A DNA stretch of 64,000 nt from Pseudoramibacter alactolyticus ATCC 23263. Lineage in GTDB: Bacteria > Bacillota > Clostridia > Eubacteriales > Eubacteriaceae. The notes under the pieces are model-generated. The model had not been told where the DNA came from, searched no databases, and saw only the letters and a program-made list of their open reading frames with translations. The position numbers and the translations under genes are program-made. Below, one piece after another: positions 19,070-27,259 of this stretch (position 1 is its first letter; each line of letters opens with the position of its first letter). The stretch covers positions 1,476,505 through 1,540,504 of the forward strand of contig NZ_GL622359.1 in the NCBI RefSeq assembly GCF_000185505.1, read 5' to 3'.

Positions 19070-19216
19070 GGCAACATATTGTGATTCTTTAGCTATATAT
19101 TGCTATATATTGTTTTTTTGTTTTTAATTGCTTCAATTCGTGGCCGAATATTAGATTTTTGGAACTTAAAAGTCGGCGAACATTCCGCTATTTTCTCATC
19201 ATCGGGGGTTCGCCTG
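19070..19216 (-). promoter_or_regulatory. CRISPR leader
   Basis: AT-rich, non-coding 147 bp between cas2 and the first transcribed repeat. It holds a near-perfect tandem 10-bp repeat (19091-19110, core GCTATATAT) and a T7 tract. Near cas2 there is an inverted repeat GGCGAAC (19175-19181) / GTTCGCC (19208-19214). Leaders normally carry the array promoter and the integration signals for Cas1-Cas2. Position and composition fit; individual promoter boxes are not certain. Confidence 0.75.
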
Positions 19217-19507
19217 TTAAACAATCATCACGCCTTCCGGATCATATGTCGCTTTTGCGCCAATATGTTCTACCCGCTTTTGCCAATGATTGCCCAGATA
19301 ATAAAATCTCAAACTATCCTGTTCCTGATCAATGAGCCGAATAAGCTGATCTTTCAATTTCATAAATGTCGAATAGTCCAAATCCGCTTCAAATACAGAA
19401 TTTTGCACACGCTGTGCATGATCCTGACAGGTTTTTGCTACCTTGCGCAAGCGTGTTTTACCACTGGTATCCGCCGTTGCCACATCATAACTAATTAAAA
19501 CCATCAT
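19217..19507 (-). CDS. cas2: CRISPR-associated Cas2, type I-C
   Basis: Dimer that bridges two Cas1 dimers in the spacer-integration complex. About 96 residues, starting MMVLISYDV with the conserved Asp at the end of strand 1, then the I-C typical RVQNSVFEADLD and RFYYLGNHW. Several ATGs lie close together (19513, 19507, 19504). I chose 19507 because AAAGGG upstream is better spaced. It is the last cas gene, directly before the leader. Its frame overlaps the end of cas1 only if an upstream start is used. Confidence 0.93.
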   Translation of the reverse strand: MMVLISYDVATADTSGKTRLRKVAKTCQDHAQRVQNSVFEADLDYSTFMKLKDQLIRLIDQEQDSLRFYYLGNHWQKRVEHIGAKATYDPEGVMIV

Positions 19508-19539
19508 CACCATCACCCTTTCTTTTATTAATCCGTTGA

Positions 19540-20562
19540 CTATTTTGCCAAAAAGCAAGGATAATCTTTCAAATCACCGCGAATATATTTTGCCAATAAG
19601 TTCGCCTGAACATAGGGCAGCAGGCCAAATTGGATTTTCTGCTTTAAGAAAGGATGCTGCATGGTGGTTCGTTTCTTTTCCTGCCACTTCGTCAAAACTT
19701 TTTTTCGTCCATCCTCATTGAGCCAAACAGCTCCGGAAATTTGCCGTTCGAAATCTTTTTCTCCGACAATTTTCAAATTTACTATGGTTAGCACAAATCT
19801 CTCAACAATGCATCGTGCCTCTTCCACCAAATCACAAGCTAATGATGCCCTTCCGCTTCGCAATGTATGATAATAGCCAATCGCACTGTCAAGTCCGACC
19901 GATTCTAATGCCGCCGCATATTCTGTCGTCGCCAAGGTATAAACAAAAGACAACAATGCGTTGATTGGATCCAATGGCGGGCGCTTATTTCGATATTGAA
20001 ACACAAACGGAACGGTTTTGTTGATAATCAGTTGCCCAAAAACCGAAAAATACGCTCGAGCGCAATTGCCCTCCACGCCCAGCAACATCTCTGCACTGTT
20101 TGCCGCATAGGCCGAATCAATCCCTTCTTTTAAAACGGCCACGGCTTTTTGCAGCGCCTCTGATTGCCGCAGGCGCGCATTATCATGCTGGGTCCGTTTA
20201 ATGACTTTGATGGAATTGGCAAATTTAGCCGCCATCGTATGTTGAGCAAGCATCAGCGACTGCACGCGGAAGCAATCGATTTGCGCTACTCTAAGAAAGA
20301 CGTTGCCCTTCGTCTCTCCCGATAGTTTGGCTTGAAATTTCCCTCGCGGAGAAATAAAACTGATGGGAATTTTTCGCGATACGCAAGCCCCCATTAAAGC
20401 CGGAGAACAACCGACATAAGCAAAAGACACAATCGCTTCGATATTGTCAAAGGGAACACGAAACACTTGTTTGCCCTCGATGCGGCAAACGATATTGCCG
20501 CCATCCAGTTCAAGATAGGCCTGTTCATTGGTGACATACAAGGTATTGAGTAATTTTCTCAT
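19540..20562 (-). CDS. cas1: CRISPR-associated Cas1, type I-C
   Basis: Integrase that inserts new spacers at the leader end of the array. The 340-residue protein has the metal-binding triad residues Glu164 (EGNCARAYF), His232 (GYYHTLRSGR) and the acidic D244/E247 in LACDLVEEAR, so it looks active. Its ATG overlaps the cas4 stop by 4 bp, indicating translational coupling. Cas1, Cas2 and Cas4 together form the adaptation module. Confidence 0.97.
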   Translation of the reverse strand: MRKLLNTLYVTNEQAYLELDGGNIVCRIEGKQVFRVPFDNIEAIVSFAYVGCSPALMGACVSRKIPISFISPRGKFQAKLSGETKGNVFLRVAQIDCFRVQSLMLAQHTMAAKFANSIKVIKRTQHDNARLRQSEALQKAVAVLKEGIDSAYAANSAEMLLGVEGNCARAYFSVFGQLIINKTVPFVFQYRNKRPPLDPINALLSFVYTLATTEYAAALESVGLDSAIGYYHTLRSGRASLACDLVEEARCIVERFVLTIVNLKIVGEKDFERQISGAVWLNEDGRKKVLTKWQEKKRTTMQHPFLKQKIQFGLLPYVQANLLAKYIRGDLKDYPCFLAK

Positions 20563-21221
20563 GTTTCCTCCTCAGCCAATTGATGAATCTCCCGCCGAAG
20601 ATCCCAGAGCCGCTTGCGCGTACCCGGCAGGCAAATGTCCTTAATCGAACACCCGCCGCAAAATTGTTTATCGCGAATCGGCGGAATATCTCCCGTTGTC
20701 AAATGTCTGCGGATCGCTGTAAGAATCTCCTGCATTTTTTGTTTATACGCATCATAGTGCTCCCGAATCGGCAATAGAACGCGTCGCTTGCTGTCCGCAT
20801 AATAAATCACCGCATCGCAATCCGTTTTAAAAATCGCATCCACGCAAACCTTTTGCGCGAACACCTGCATCATGTCCTCGGGATGATAATTCTTGTCCTT
20901 CGGCTGATGCGGTTTGTATTCCACAATGGTCATCGGTTTTCCGATCAAATCCTCAAGACTTTTAGCAGAAGCAGAAGTTTCCAAACAATCAGCATAACCA
21001 TAAATTCCCCAGCCATCATGATACAAGGGCACCGATGTGAACACATGTTTATTTTTTGCCGTATAGCCGCTCTTGGCATCATGCACTCGCTGGTGAATCA
21101 AATTGGCCCTGGTCACATAATAATTTTCCGACCAGACTTTATCAATTTCCAAAAGCCCCCAACGGTGCGGACAATATAAATAGTGCTGCAGTGATCGAAT
21201 TGAGATACTTTCCTCATTCAT
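20559..21221 (-). CDS. cas4: CRISPR-associated Cas4 exonuclease
   Basis: RecB-like nuclease that trims prespacers and sets PAM-dependent length and orientation with Cas1-Cas2. The 220-residue protein has an iron-sulphur cluster formed by Cys17 (YLYCPHR) and the C-terminal group CGGCSIKDICLPG, plus the nuclease motif IVEYKPH with its Lys. It starts 5 bp after the cas7 stop and overlaps cas1 by 4 bp. It is separate from Cas1, not fused. Confidence 0.96.
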   Translation of the reverse strand: MNEESISIRSLQHYLYCPHRWGLLEIDKVWSENYYVTRANLIHQRVHDAKSGYTAKNKHVFTSVPLYHDGWGIYGYADCLETSASAKSLEDLIGKPMTIVEYKPHQPKDKNYHPEDMMQVFAQKVCVDAIFKTDCDAVIYYADSKRRVLLPIREHYDAYKQKMQEILTAIRRHLTTGDIPPIRDKQFCGGCSIKDICLPGTRKRLWDLRREIHQLAEEET

Positions 21222-21225
21222 CGGT

Positions 21226-22089
21226 TTAATAGATGGTCATGTGGACCCCTTCCGGCATCGTTTCGTCTATGGTGATGGTATAATCCGAAAACTTTCTCGG
21301 TGGCTGATCGGTATTTTTTTCGATGGTTACTTTATCAAAAAGCTGCCATGACGGCGCATTGCCCAACACTGAGTCATGTTCGAATACAATTAAACGCCGC
21401 ATGCGCATCTCCCCGCGCGCTGCACTGTGATCAAGTTCAAACATATTTATCAGTGCCTCCCAAAGCAATGCAACGTCCGCTTCGGAAAGATCTGTCACCT
21501 TATTTGCCAGCGCAGCAGAAATATGTCCCTGCGCCATATAAAGACCATAGGGAATGATGCTCTTATTGCCCATTTCACCGCCGCCGGATTCCTGAAGTTT
21601 GGTTTCATCGGTTCTGGCCTGCCGCGTGATGGTCAAATCCATCACCTGAACCGGCGACAGACTTTTTGCAAAACTGATTTGAACCGGCCCCCGGACAATC
21701 CCGCAGGGGTTGTCCCCCGTTGACATCACCGCGCCGAACGCGCGTACATCAAAATAATGCTCACACATATAATCCCGAGCTTTCAGCACGTCCGGTGCCG
21801 TCTTGCTCTTTTCCTTTTTCCCGGTTTCCAATCCCAGCGCCTCATATGCCTCCGTAAAACGGGTATTGAGCGCCTTGTCCGGTTTAACCAAAATATTATA
21901 GTGTGCTTCGCCTTCCTTCACGACATCCACATAATTCCGGATCTTGCGCTTCAAACAAACATCGGTGATAAAACCAATATTGGTTTCTGCATCGACCCGC
22001 GGACTGTTACCAGCGTCCGGGTCCCCATTAGGGTTACCGTTTTCCACATCAAAAATCATCATAAAGTCATAGCGATGTTTTAAAGCCAT
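21226..22089 (-). CDS. cas7: Type I-C Cascade backbone protein Cas7 (Csd2)
   Basis: Multimerises along the crRNA spacer to form the Cascade filament. The 287-residue protein opens with MALKHRYDFMMIFDVENGNPNGDPD, typical of Csd2/Csh2-type Cas7. It contains VRAFGAVMSTGDNPCGIVRGPVQ, the family RAMP-core segment. It lies between cas8c (30 bp gap) and cas4 (4 bp gap) in the standard I-C order. Confidence 0.97.
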   Translation of the reverse strand: MALKHRYDFMMIFDVENGNPNGDPDAGNSPRVDAETNIGFITDVCLKRKIRNYVDVVKEGEAHYNILVKPDKALNTRFTEAYEALGLETGKKEKSKTAPDVLKARDYMCEHYFDVRAFGAVMSTGDNPCGIVRGPVQISFAKSLSPVQVMDLTITRQARTDETKLQESGGGEMGNKSIIPYGLYMAQGHISAALANKVTDLSEADVALLWEALINMFELDHSAARGEMRMRRLIVFEHDSVLGNAPSWQLFDKVTIEKNTDQPPRKFSDYTITIDETMPEGVHMTIY

Positions 22090-22119
22090 TGTTCTTCTCT
22101 CCTTTGTGTTCTTAAAAAT

Positions 22120-22476
22120 CTATTGCCGCTTTTCATACAATTTAGCGTTCTGATGATAATAACCAATCATAAATTTCCCCTGGTCCTGCAGGCTTTGTGT
22201 CTTGGGAAATTCGCCGCTGATCAGCGCGATAATTTCTGTCATTAACCGCTGATAATAAACGCGTGAACCCTCGCCAAGCTTTTTCAAGTGACTTTGACTC
22301 AACTTAATCAATTTTGGAAAAACCATCGCAGGGTTTGAAGATGCCGATGCAAAATACGCATCTTTGATGGTGCGGTTGAGTTTGCCGCCGCTGGCATCTT
22401 GCTGAATTTTTTCTAATACCGCAAAAAATCTGCCGCAGACATAAGCCGGACTGCTGTTGGTCGTATCTAATGCCAC
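22120..22476 (-). CDS. cas11c: Cas11c small subunit from an internal start within cas8c
   Basis: Type I-C Cascade is known to need a small subunit made by internal initiation inside cas8c. Here GTG at 22474-22476 (codon 483 of cas8c, in frame) is preceded by a perfect AGGAGGT at 22484-22490 with a 7-nt spacer. The product would be 118 residues, starting at VALDTTNSSPAYV and ending YEKRQ, helical in appearance. Family knowledge supplies the role; the ribosome site and frame are seen directly. An ATG about 10 codons upstream is a weaker alternative. Confidence 0.75.
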   Translation of the reverse strand: MALDTTNSSPAYVCGRFFAVLEKIQQDASGGKLNRTIKDAYFASASSNPAMVFPKLIKLSQSHLKKLGEGSRVYYQRLMTEIIALISGEFPKTQSLQDQGKFMIGYYHQNAKLYEKRQ

Positions 22477-23922
22477 TTGAAGTACCTCCTCATTCTTCTC
22501 GTTATTCATCCGCATCCGCCGATTAATGCAGGCTTTGATCATCGCTGCCCGCGTATGACTCACTTGCCGCTCTGTCTTTACCCGCCGAATCATCGTTGCT
22601 AAAAGATTTTCCGGATAAGGTGTTCCTTTGACGATCGCATCAAAAAGTTTTGCGACCAAAGCCGGCGACGGCTGAGCCTGTGAGCTCTTTTCTGGAACCA
22701 TGGACCGGGCAATTCGCCATAATGGAATCAATTGCCTTTCAGGCCCGATTTGAAGATCTGCCTGATGCTTTGCCACATGCGCCAACATCTGCCCGGTGGC
22801 TTGCCGCTCCATAAATTTGATCGACAGCCGGCTGGCGTTCGGCTTGATGCCAGCGATGTAAAACAGAATGCTCGGATCGATTCCCGCATTGCGGCTGAGC
22901 CTTTCGCCGGAAACAGCTCCTTCCCGCAAATCGGAAAACAACTGACCTATCAGGGCGTCTGCTGCCTCCGGGCTCATGTGTGCCGCCTCAGCGTTGATCA
23001 AAAGCGTCATCAGATCCACCGGGCGGTCGTCGTCTGTCATCGCCCAAAATAAAACAGATGTTTCACCGATGGTTATTTTGTGATTTGAATTTGCCGTCAA
23101 ATAATTCAATGCCGCCGTGTAGCGTTTCATGGTGCGCTCGCCGATGCCGCTGTTAAAGGACTGCTTGTTGCCATAAGACTCTTCCGAAGCATTATTAAAA
23201 CCGACCAAAACCGTTCCGGACATTTGACCTCCGGCAATGTGCTTGATTTTGTCATGGATTCTCGCCAGCACCTGCTCCTCGCCATCAACGGCATCTTTGC
23301 CCATCATCGTATTCGCCTTTGGTGCTTGGCGCATTTGTTCCCATTTTGCAATCATCAGCGGATCCTTTTGCAGCGTGTGAATCGGATCGTCGGCAAGACA
23401 AAAATCAAAACGCGATTGATTAAATTCTTTTGCGATGCCCAAAAGTGCCGGATTTTGAATTTCCACTTCGGGTTGCCAGCTTTGAAGAAACGCACGATAA
23501 GCATTAATCACTGGCGAATCCAATCCGTCAATAATGTCGAGATTCATCTTGACAAACGCATCATGAGATTTTTGTTCTTTGTCCGAGATTTTGCCGTTTT
23601 TCTTTTGTGGTCTCGAGGTGAATTGCCCTTTCGCTTTATCGTAGAACAATCCAAAGATATAGACGGGCCGATAATCCAAAATAATGGCTTTAACAGCAGA
23701 CGCCGTCGGCATATCGGGAAATGATCTTCCGGGAATAATAGCACGCTTTCTCTTGCTATTCGCAATAACTTCCTCCCGCCGATTATCGATAATCCGATCA
23801 ATCTTGCCATCCGGCGTCAAACAAATCGTGTGGGTAATCTCAATTTCCGTATATCCCGGTTTTGGCAATTTCCCCGCTTGGATGAGTAATTGATAATAGT
23901 CGCATAACGCATTGATTAACAT
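22120..23922 (-). CDS. cas8c: Type I-C Cascade large subunit Cas8c (Csd1)
   Basis: Recognises the PAM and recruits Cas3. The 600-residue protein is close to the Csd1 average length, with the family N-terminus (ALCDYYQLLIQAG), the FGLFYDKAKGQ segment, and SYGNKQSFNSGIGERTMKRY in the middle. Its start overlaps the cas5c stop by 7 bp. The last fifth also encodes the separate Cas11c subunit. No disruption is visible. Confidence 0.96.
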   Translation of the reverse strand: MLINALCDYYQLLIQAGKLPKPGYTEIEITHTICLTPDGKIDRIIDNRREEVIANSKRKRAIIPGRSFPDMPTASAVKAIILDYRPVYIFGLFYDKAKGQFTSRPQKKNGKISDKEQKSHDAFVKMNLDIIDGLDSPVINAYRAFLQSWQPEVEIQNPALLGIAKEFNQSRFDFCLADDPIHTLQKDPLMIAKWEQMRQAPKANTMMGKDAVDGEEQVLARIHDKIKHIAGGQMSGTVLVGFNNASEESYGNKQSFNSGIGERTMKRYTAALNYLTANSNHKITIGETSVLFWAMTDDDRPVDLMTLLINAEAAHMSPEAADALIGQLFSDLREGAVSGERLSRNAGIDPSILFYIAGIKPNASRLSIKFMERQATGQMLAHVAKHQADLQIGPERQLIPLWRIARSMVPEKSSQAQPSPALVAKLFDAIVKGTPYPENLLATMIRRVKTERQVSHTRAAMIKACINRRMRMNNEKNEEVLQVALDTTNSSPAYVCGRFFAVLEKIQQDASGGKLNRTIKDAYFASASSNPAMVFPKLIKLSQSHLKKLGEGSRVYYQRLMTEIIALISGEFPKTQSLQDQGKFMIGYYHQNAKLYEKRQ

Positions 23923-24650
23923 CGCTGCTCTCCTCTGTATTTTGCCACATCGATCACCCCGTCAATCAGATGCGGCCGGTAATAAATTGTTTCTGCGGCA
24001 TCTGAAAATTGGTCTTTGCGCCATTCGCCCTTTCTCGGGCGGCCCTCGTCCTTAAAAGCCACCTTATACGTCATAAAGCCCAGATCGTTATCGCCGGCCA
24101 AAGACGAATCAATTTGTTCCAAATCAAAGGCCTGCACCCGTTCAATGCGCGAGGCCGGGAATTCGCTGCAGCCCAAGCACGGGGTTCTAAAAAACTGACC
24201 GCGATCGAGACGCCGGGCAATTTCTGCCTGATGTTTCGCCGCCGGATTGCCTTCTTTATTCTCCCGTTCACAGCGAATCCCTGTCAACTCAAAGTGAAAG
24301 GCCACGCCATAACACACATCCTTGAGGACCATCGATGCCCGCTGACTGATCGATTCCGTTGTGTAGATGCAAGGATTGACTTCGGGCTGGCCGTTCATCT
24401 GCTGCTTCATTTTCGTCTGAGAAATTTTATCCTTCACTTCGTTTCGGCGGATATTCACAAACTTGATCGGTGAAAACACCACAATCTGATCAATCACATA
24501 CCGAATGGCTGGCTTCCAATAGATCGATTTTAACAGCCCCTCCAATGCGCCGGGTGTCGGCACGTCGTAGGATACGCGTTCAACTTTGAATTCCGGCCGC
24601 GTAAAACACGCATAATCTCCTGAAATCATCACTTTAAAACCATAACCCAT
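23916..24650 (-). CDS. cas5c: Type I-C crRNA endonuclease and Cascade subunit Cas5c (Cas5d)
   Basis: In type I-C, which lacks Cas6, this protein cuts the repeat RNA at the base of the stem and stays bound to the 5' handle. The 244-residue protein begins MGYGFKVMISGDYACFTRPEFKVERVSYDV, as in the family. It contains TPGALEGLLKSIYWKP and the later GCSEFPASR loop. No cas6 is present in the locus, which agrees with this role. It is followed by cas8c with a 7-bp overlap. Confidence 0.96.
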   Translation of the reverse strand: MGYGFKVMISGDYACFTRPEFKVERVSYDVPTPGALEGLLKSIYWKPAIRYVIDQIVVFSPIKFVNIRRNEVKDKISQTKMKQQMNGQPEVNPCIYTTESISQRASMVLKDVCYGVAFHFELTGIRCERENKEGNPAAKHQAEIARRLDRGQFFRTPCLGCSEFPASRIERVQAFDLEQIDSSLAGDNDLGFMTYKVAFKDEGRPRKGEWRKDQFSDAAETIYYRPHLIDGVIDVAKYRGEQRC

Positions 24651-24669
24651 CTTTTTTCATCCCCTTTTG

Positions 24670-26844
24670 TCACACAATAAAATAATCTTTGCCTTCAAAT
24701 TGAATCCCCGTTTCGGCATCATAGTAATCCAAATTGGTCAGACACCAAATGCCCGTGCCATAATCATCCAGAACCCCTTGCTCACGCAAAACATTAAACT
24801 CGTATGAATACACAGAGAGGGCATAGGGCTGTAACCTTCTGGCGATGCCCAAAGATGATTTTGCAAAGGACAACTGCGACACCCAGGATCGGCTCACCTC
24901 ATCTGTCGGCACAACAATCGACACCGTCTTTGAATCAATCAATTGAAACTGCTCTCCATAGGATTTAAACTGCAGCACGGAAAAATCCGGTGAAAACTGG
25001 TGCATGGCATGCCGCGTCAAGTCTTCCCGATTCACTGTGTACCAATTTTGATAATAAGCCTCGATCGCTTCTGGCGTATCAATTTGCTCAAACCGATTGA
25101 AAATCCCCTTGGCCAAACTGCTCCTAGCATCTTTATCCGGACTTTTTTCTGCTTCGTCTAATTCAAACACATACACATTGGCCGTTGCTTGTTTCCCTTC
25201 GCGATTGCAGCGACCTCCAGCCTGCAAAATACTGTCGAGCCCCGATAATTCACGATAGACCGTATCGAAATCGAGATCCACACCCGCTTCGATCAAGGAC
25301 GTGGCCACAACCAAAATCGGCTTGCCGTCGCGATGTGCCAATCGCTCTTTGATTTCACGAATCGTTTGCAGTCGGTCCGCCGCGATCATGTAAGTCGACA
25401 AATGATATTTGTGGCAATCCTCCGGCAGCATGGCATAAATTTCCCGGGCGGTCCGCCGCTTATTCACCACGATTAACACCGCCGACGCCGTGCTGGCACC
25501 GGCCACCAACACTTCTTTTGACATCAGGCCGACATCATGATATCGGCATTTCTGAAAGATGACAAAATTCCGCCGATCATCAATCAAATCCAGAATCTGC
25601 ATATCCGGCAACGTATATCGGGTAAGCAATGCCTTAAAATCCGGCATGGTCGCCGTTAAAAACAATGCCTCACTGTTTAAATAACGCACGGTAAATGCAA
25701 CGGCCTGCAGACAGGGCTGCAAGAAATTGGTAGGCATCAGATGCGCTTCATCGAAAATGACGATGCTGTCTGCCACATTGTGCATTTTGCGCAGCTGTCG
25801 CTTTTTGCTGCCGTTCATCGATTCGAAGAACTGGACGGCTGTCGTCACGATGATGCTGGCATCCCAATTTTCAACCGCATGTTTTAATTCGATGCGCACT
25901 TCTTCACGCGCATCGATATCATCATAAGAAAAGGTAGACTGGTGCCTTAAAATCCGCGCATCTTCACCAAAAATCGTTTCAAAAGTGCTGACTGTTTGGT
26001 CAATGATGCTGTTGTAGGGAATCACATAGATAATATGCCGGTAGCCTTTGCGGATGGCCCGCATCAATGCAAATTTCATGCTGCATAGGGTTTTGCCGGA
26101 TCCCGTCGGCATATTCATCAGATAAATCTCGGCATCGCGATCTGCCTTCGAAAATGCTTGTTCCTGCAGACTCCGCCGCGTCTTTTGCAGCGCCGTCTTG
26201 CAAACAAAGCCATCCAGCTGCCTGTCGATACGCTCCAAACAAGCCCGGAAATCAGAACGCACCGTCCGGCGAGAAGTGCCGGTATAAAACGCCTCTGTAT
26301 CCAGATAATCCGCATCCGTCAGACAGGAAAAGCAAAATCGCGTTAAAAACGCCAGTTTATCTGTCAGGCATTTCATGTCTTTTTGACAATCGTCCGCGAT
26401 AAATTGTGCCAGAGCGTTCTCATCCAGACAAAGTTCCGGCATCTCTCGACGAAAAACCGAGTAATCTTCAAACTGATCCTGCCGATTGATCCGCCCGTAA
26501 AGGGTCGATCCGTCATCCTGCTTGGAACCGGTGTCCGGCAAACCGGAGTGATGCCCCGCGATACAAAGGGCCAGCATCAGCCGTGTCACCGGCGTCTGGT
26601 AATGGGTCATGGCTTCAATAGCGCCGCAAGTTGAATGGTCCACCCGAATATTTTTACCGCGAATGCGCTTTTGAAAGCTGTTTTGATATTTCCCAATATC
26701 GTGAAGCATTCCCAAAATATAAGCCAACGGTTTCAATGCCGAAATCGCAAAATCAGCGCTTAATGCCGCCGTATTTTGGCTGTGCTCTAAAATGGACTGT
26801 TCCCGTTTGCCGTCTAAATGCGCAAGATACGAACTCATTGCCAT
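24670..26844 (-). CDS. cas3: CRISPR-associated helicase-nuclease Cas3, type I-C
   Basis: Unwinds and degrades target DNA after Cascade binding. The 724-residue protein carries an N-terminal HD nuclease (His21, HD at 48-49, HH at 98-99 in GHHSGLPD). An SF2 helicase follows with Walker A PTGSGKT, the DEAH box IVIFDEAHLMP and motif VI QAGGRCNREGK. All catalytic motifs look intact. It is the first gene of the operon; the ATG follows AGAGGTC. An A/T-rich region upstream (TAAAAT at 26890-26895) may hold the promoter, with only a weak -35 candidate. Confidence 0.97.
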   Translation of the reverse strand: MAMSSYLAHLDGKREQSILEHSQNTAALSADFAISALKPLAYILGMLHDIGKYQNSFQKRIRGKNIRVDHSTCGAIEAMTHYQTPVTRLMLALCIAGHHSGLPDTGSKQDDGSTLYGRINRQDQFEDYSVFRREMPELCLDENALAQFIADDCQKDMKCLTDKLAFLTRFCFSCLTDADYLDTEAFYTGTSRRTVRSDFRACLERIDRQLDGFVCKTALQKTRRSLQEQAFSKADRDAEIYLMNMPTGSGKTLCSMKFALMRAIRKGYRHIIYVIPYNSIIDQTVSTFETIFGEDARILRHQSTFSYDDIDAREEVRIELKHAVENWDASIIVTTAVQFFESMNGSKKRQLRKMHNVADSIVIFDEAHLMPTNFLQPCLQAVAFTVRYLNSEALFLTATMPDFKALLTRYTLPDMQILDLIDDRRNFVIFQKCRYHDVGLMSKEVLVAGASTASAVLIVVNKRRTAREIYAMLPEDCHKYHLSTYMIAADRLQTIREIKERLAHRDGKPILVVATSLIEAGVDLDFDTVYRELSGLDSILQAGGRCNREGKQATANVYVFELDEAEKSPDKDARSSLAKGIFNRFEQIDTPEAIEAYYQNWYTVNREDLTRHAMHQFSPDFSVLQFKSYGEQFQLIDSKTVSIVVPTDEVSRSWVSQLSFAKSSLGIARRLQPYALSVYSYEFNVLREQGVLDDYGTGIWCLTNLDYYDAETGIQFEGKDYFIV

Positions 26845-27259
26845 GCTATGACCTCTGCTTTTTAAATATTTTTCAGACCGACTTTTTTTATTTTATCACT
26901 TTCTTTTTACAAATGAAATAGTTTTTATTATGCGGCAAAAACGGGTCGGCCTATCTCTTTTTTAATTTCGCTTTTTTTCTTCTGATCCGACAGGCGCCTC
27001 AGCTCGCCGCGCGCGTTGATCCCGTCACCCAACTTCGCGCGTCTGCGCCTTCGCTCAGGCGGCAATAGCTTTGGGAAGGGGCGCCGGAAAGAAAACAGCG
27101 TCCCAATGCATTGGCTGTGCCGGGATTCGATTTGCCCTTTGCGGACGAGGCCATGTCTGCCGCCGGGGCATCCTGCTTTCATGCAAAGCAAAACCGCCGG
27201 CCGCCGTCCCTTTTCTTTCCGCACCGAATCCCCGCTTTGCCTTTTTGTCCCCCTGAATC
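26845..27259. other. Gap between the lipoprotein gene and cas3, no gene accepted
   Basis: The right 330 bp carry an open frame on the minus strand (124 codons) that overlaps the lipoprotein gene end and has no family signal, so it is not called. The left 80 bp are A/T-rich and likely hold the cas3 promoter. No terminator with a convincing U tract was found for the lipoprotein gene. Confidence 0.5.
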
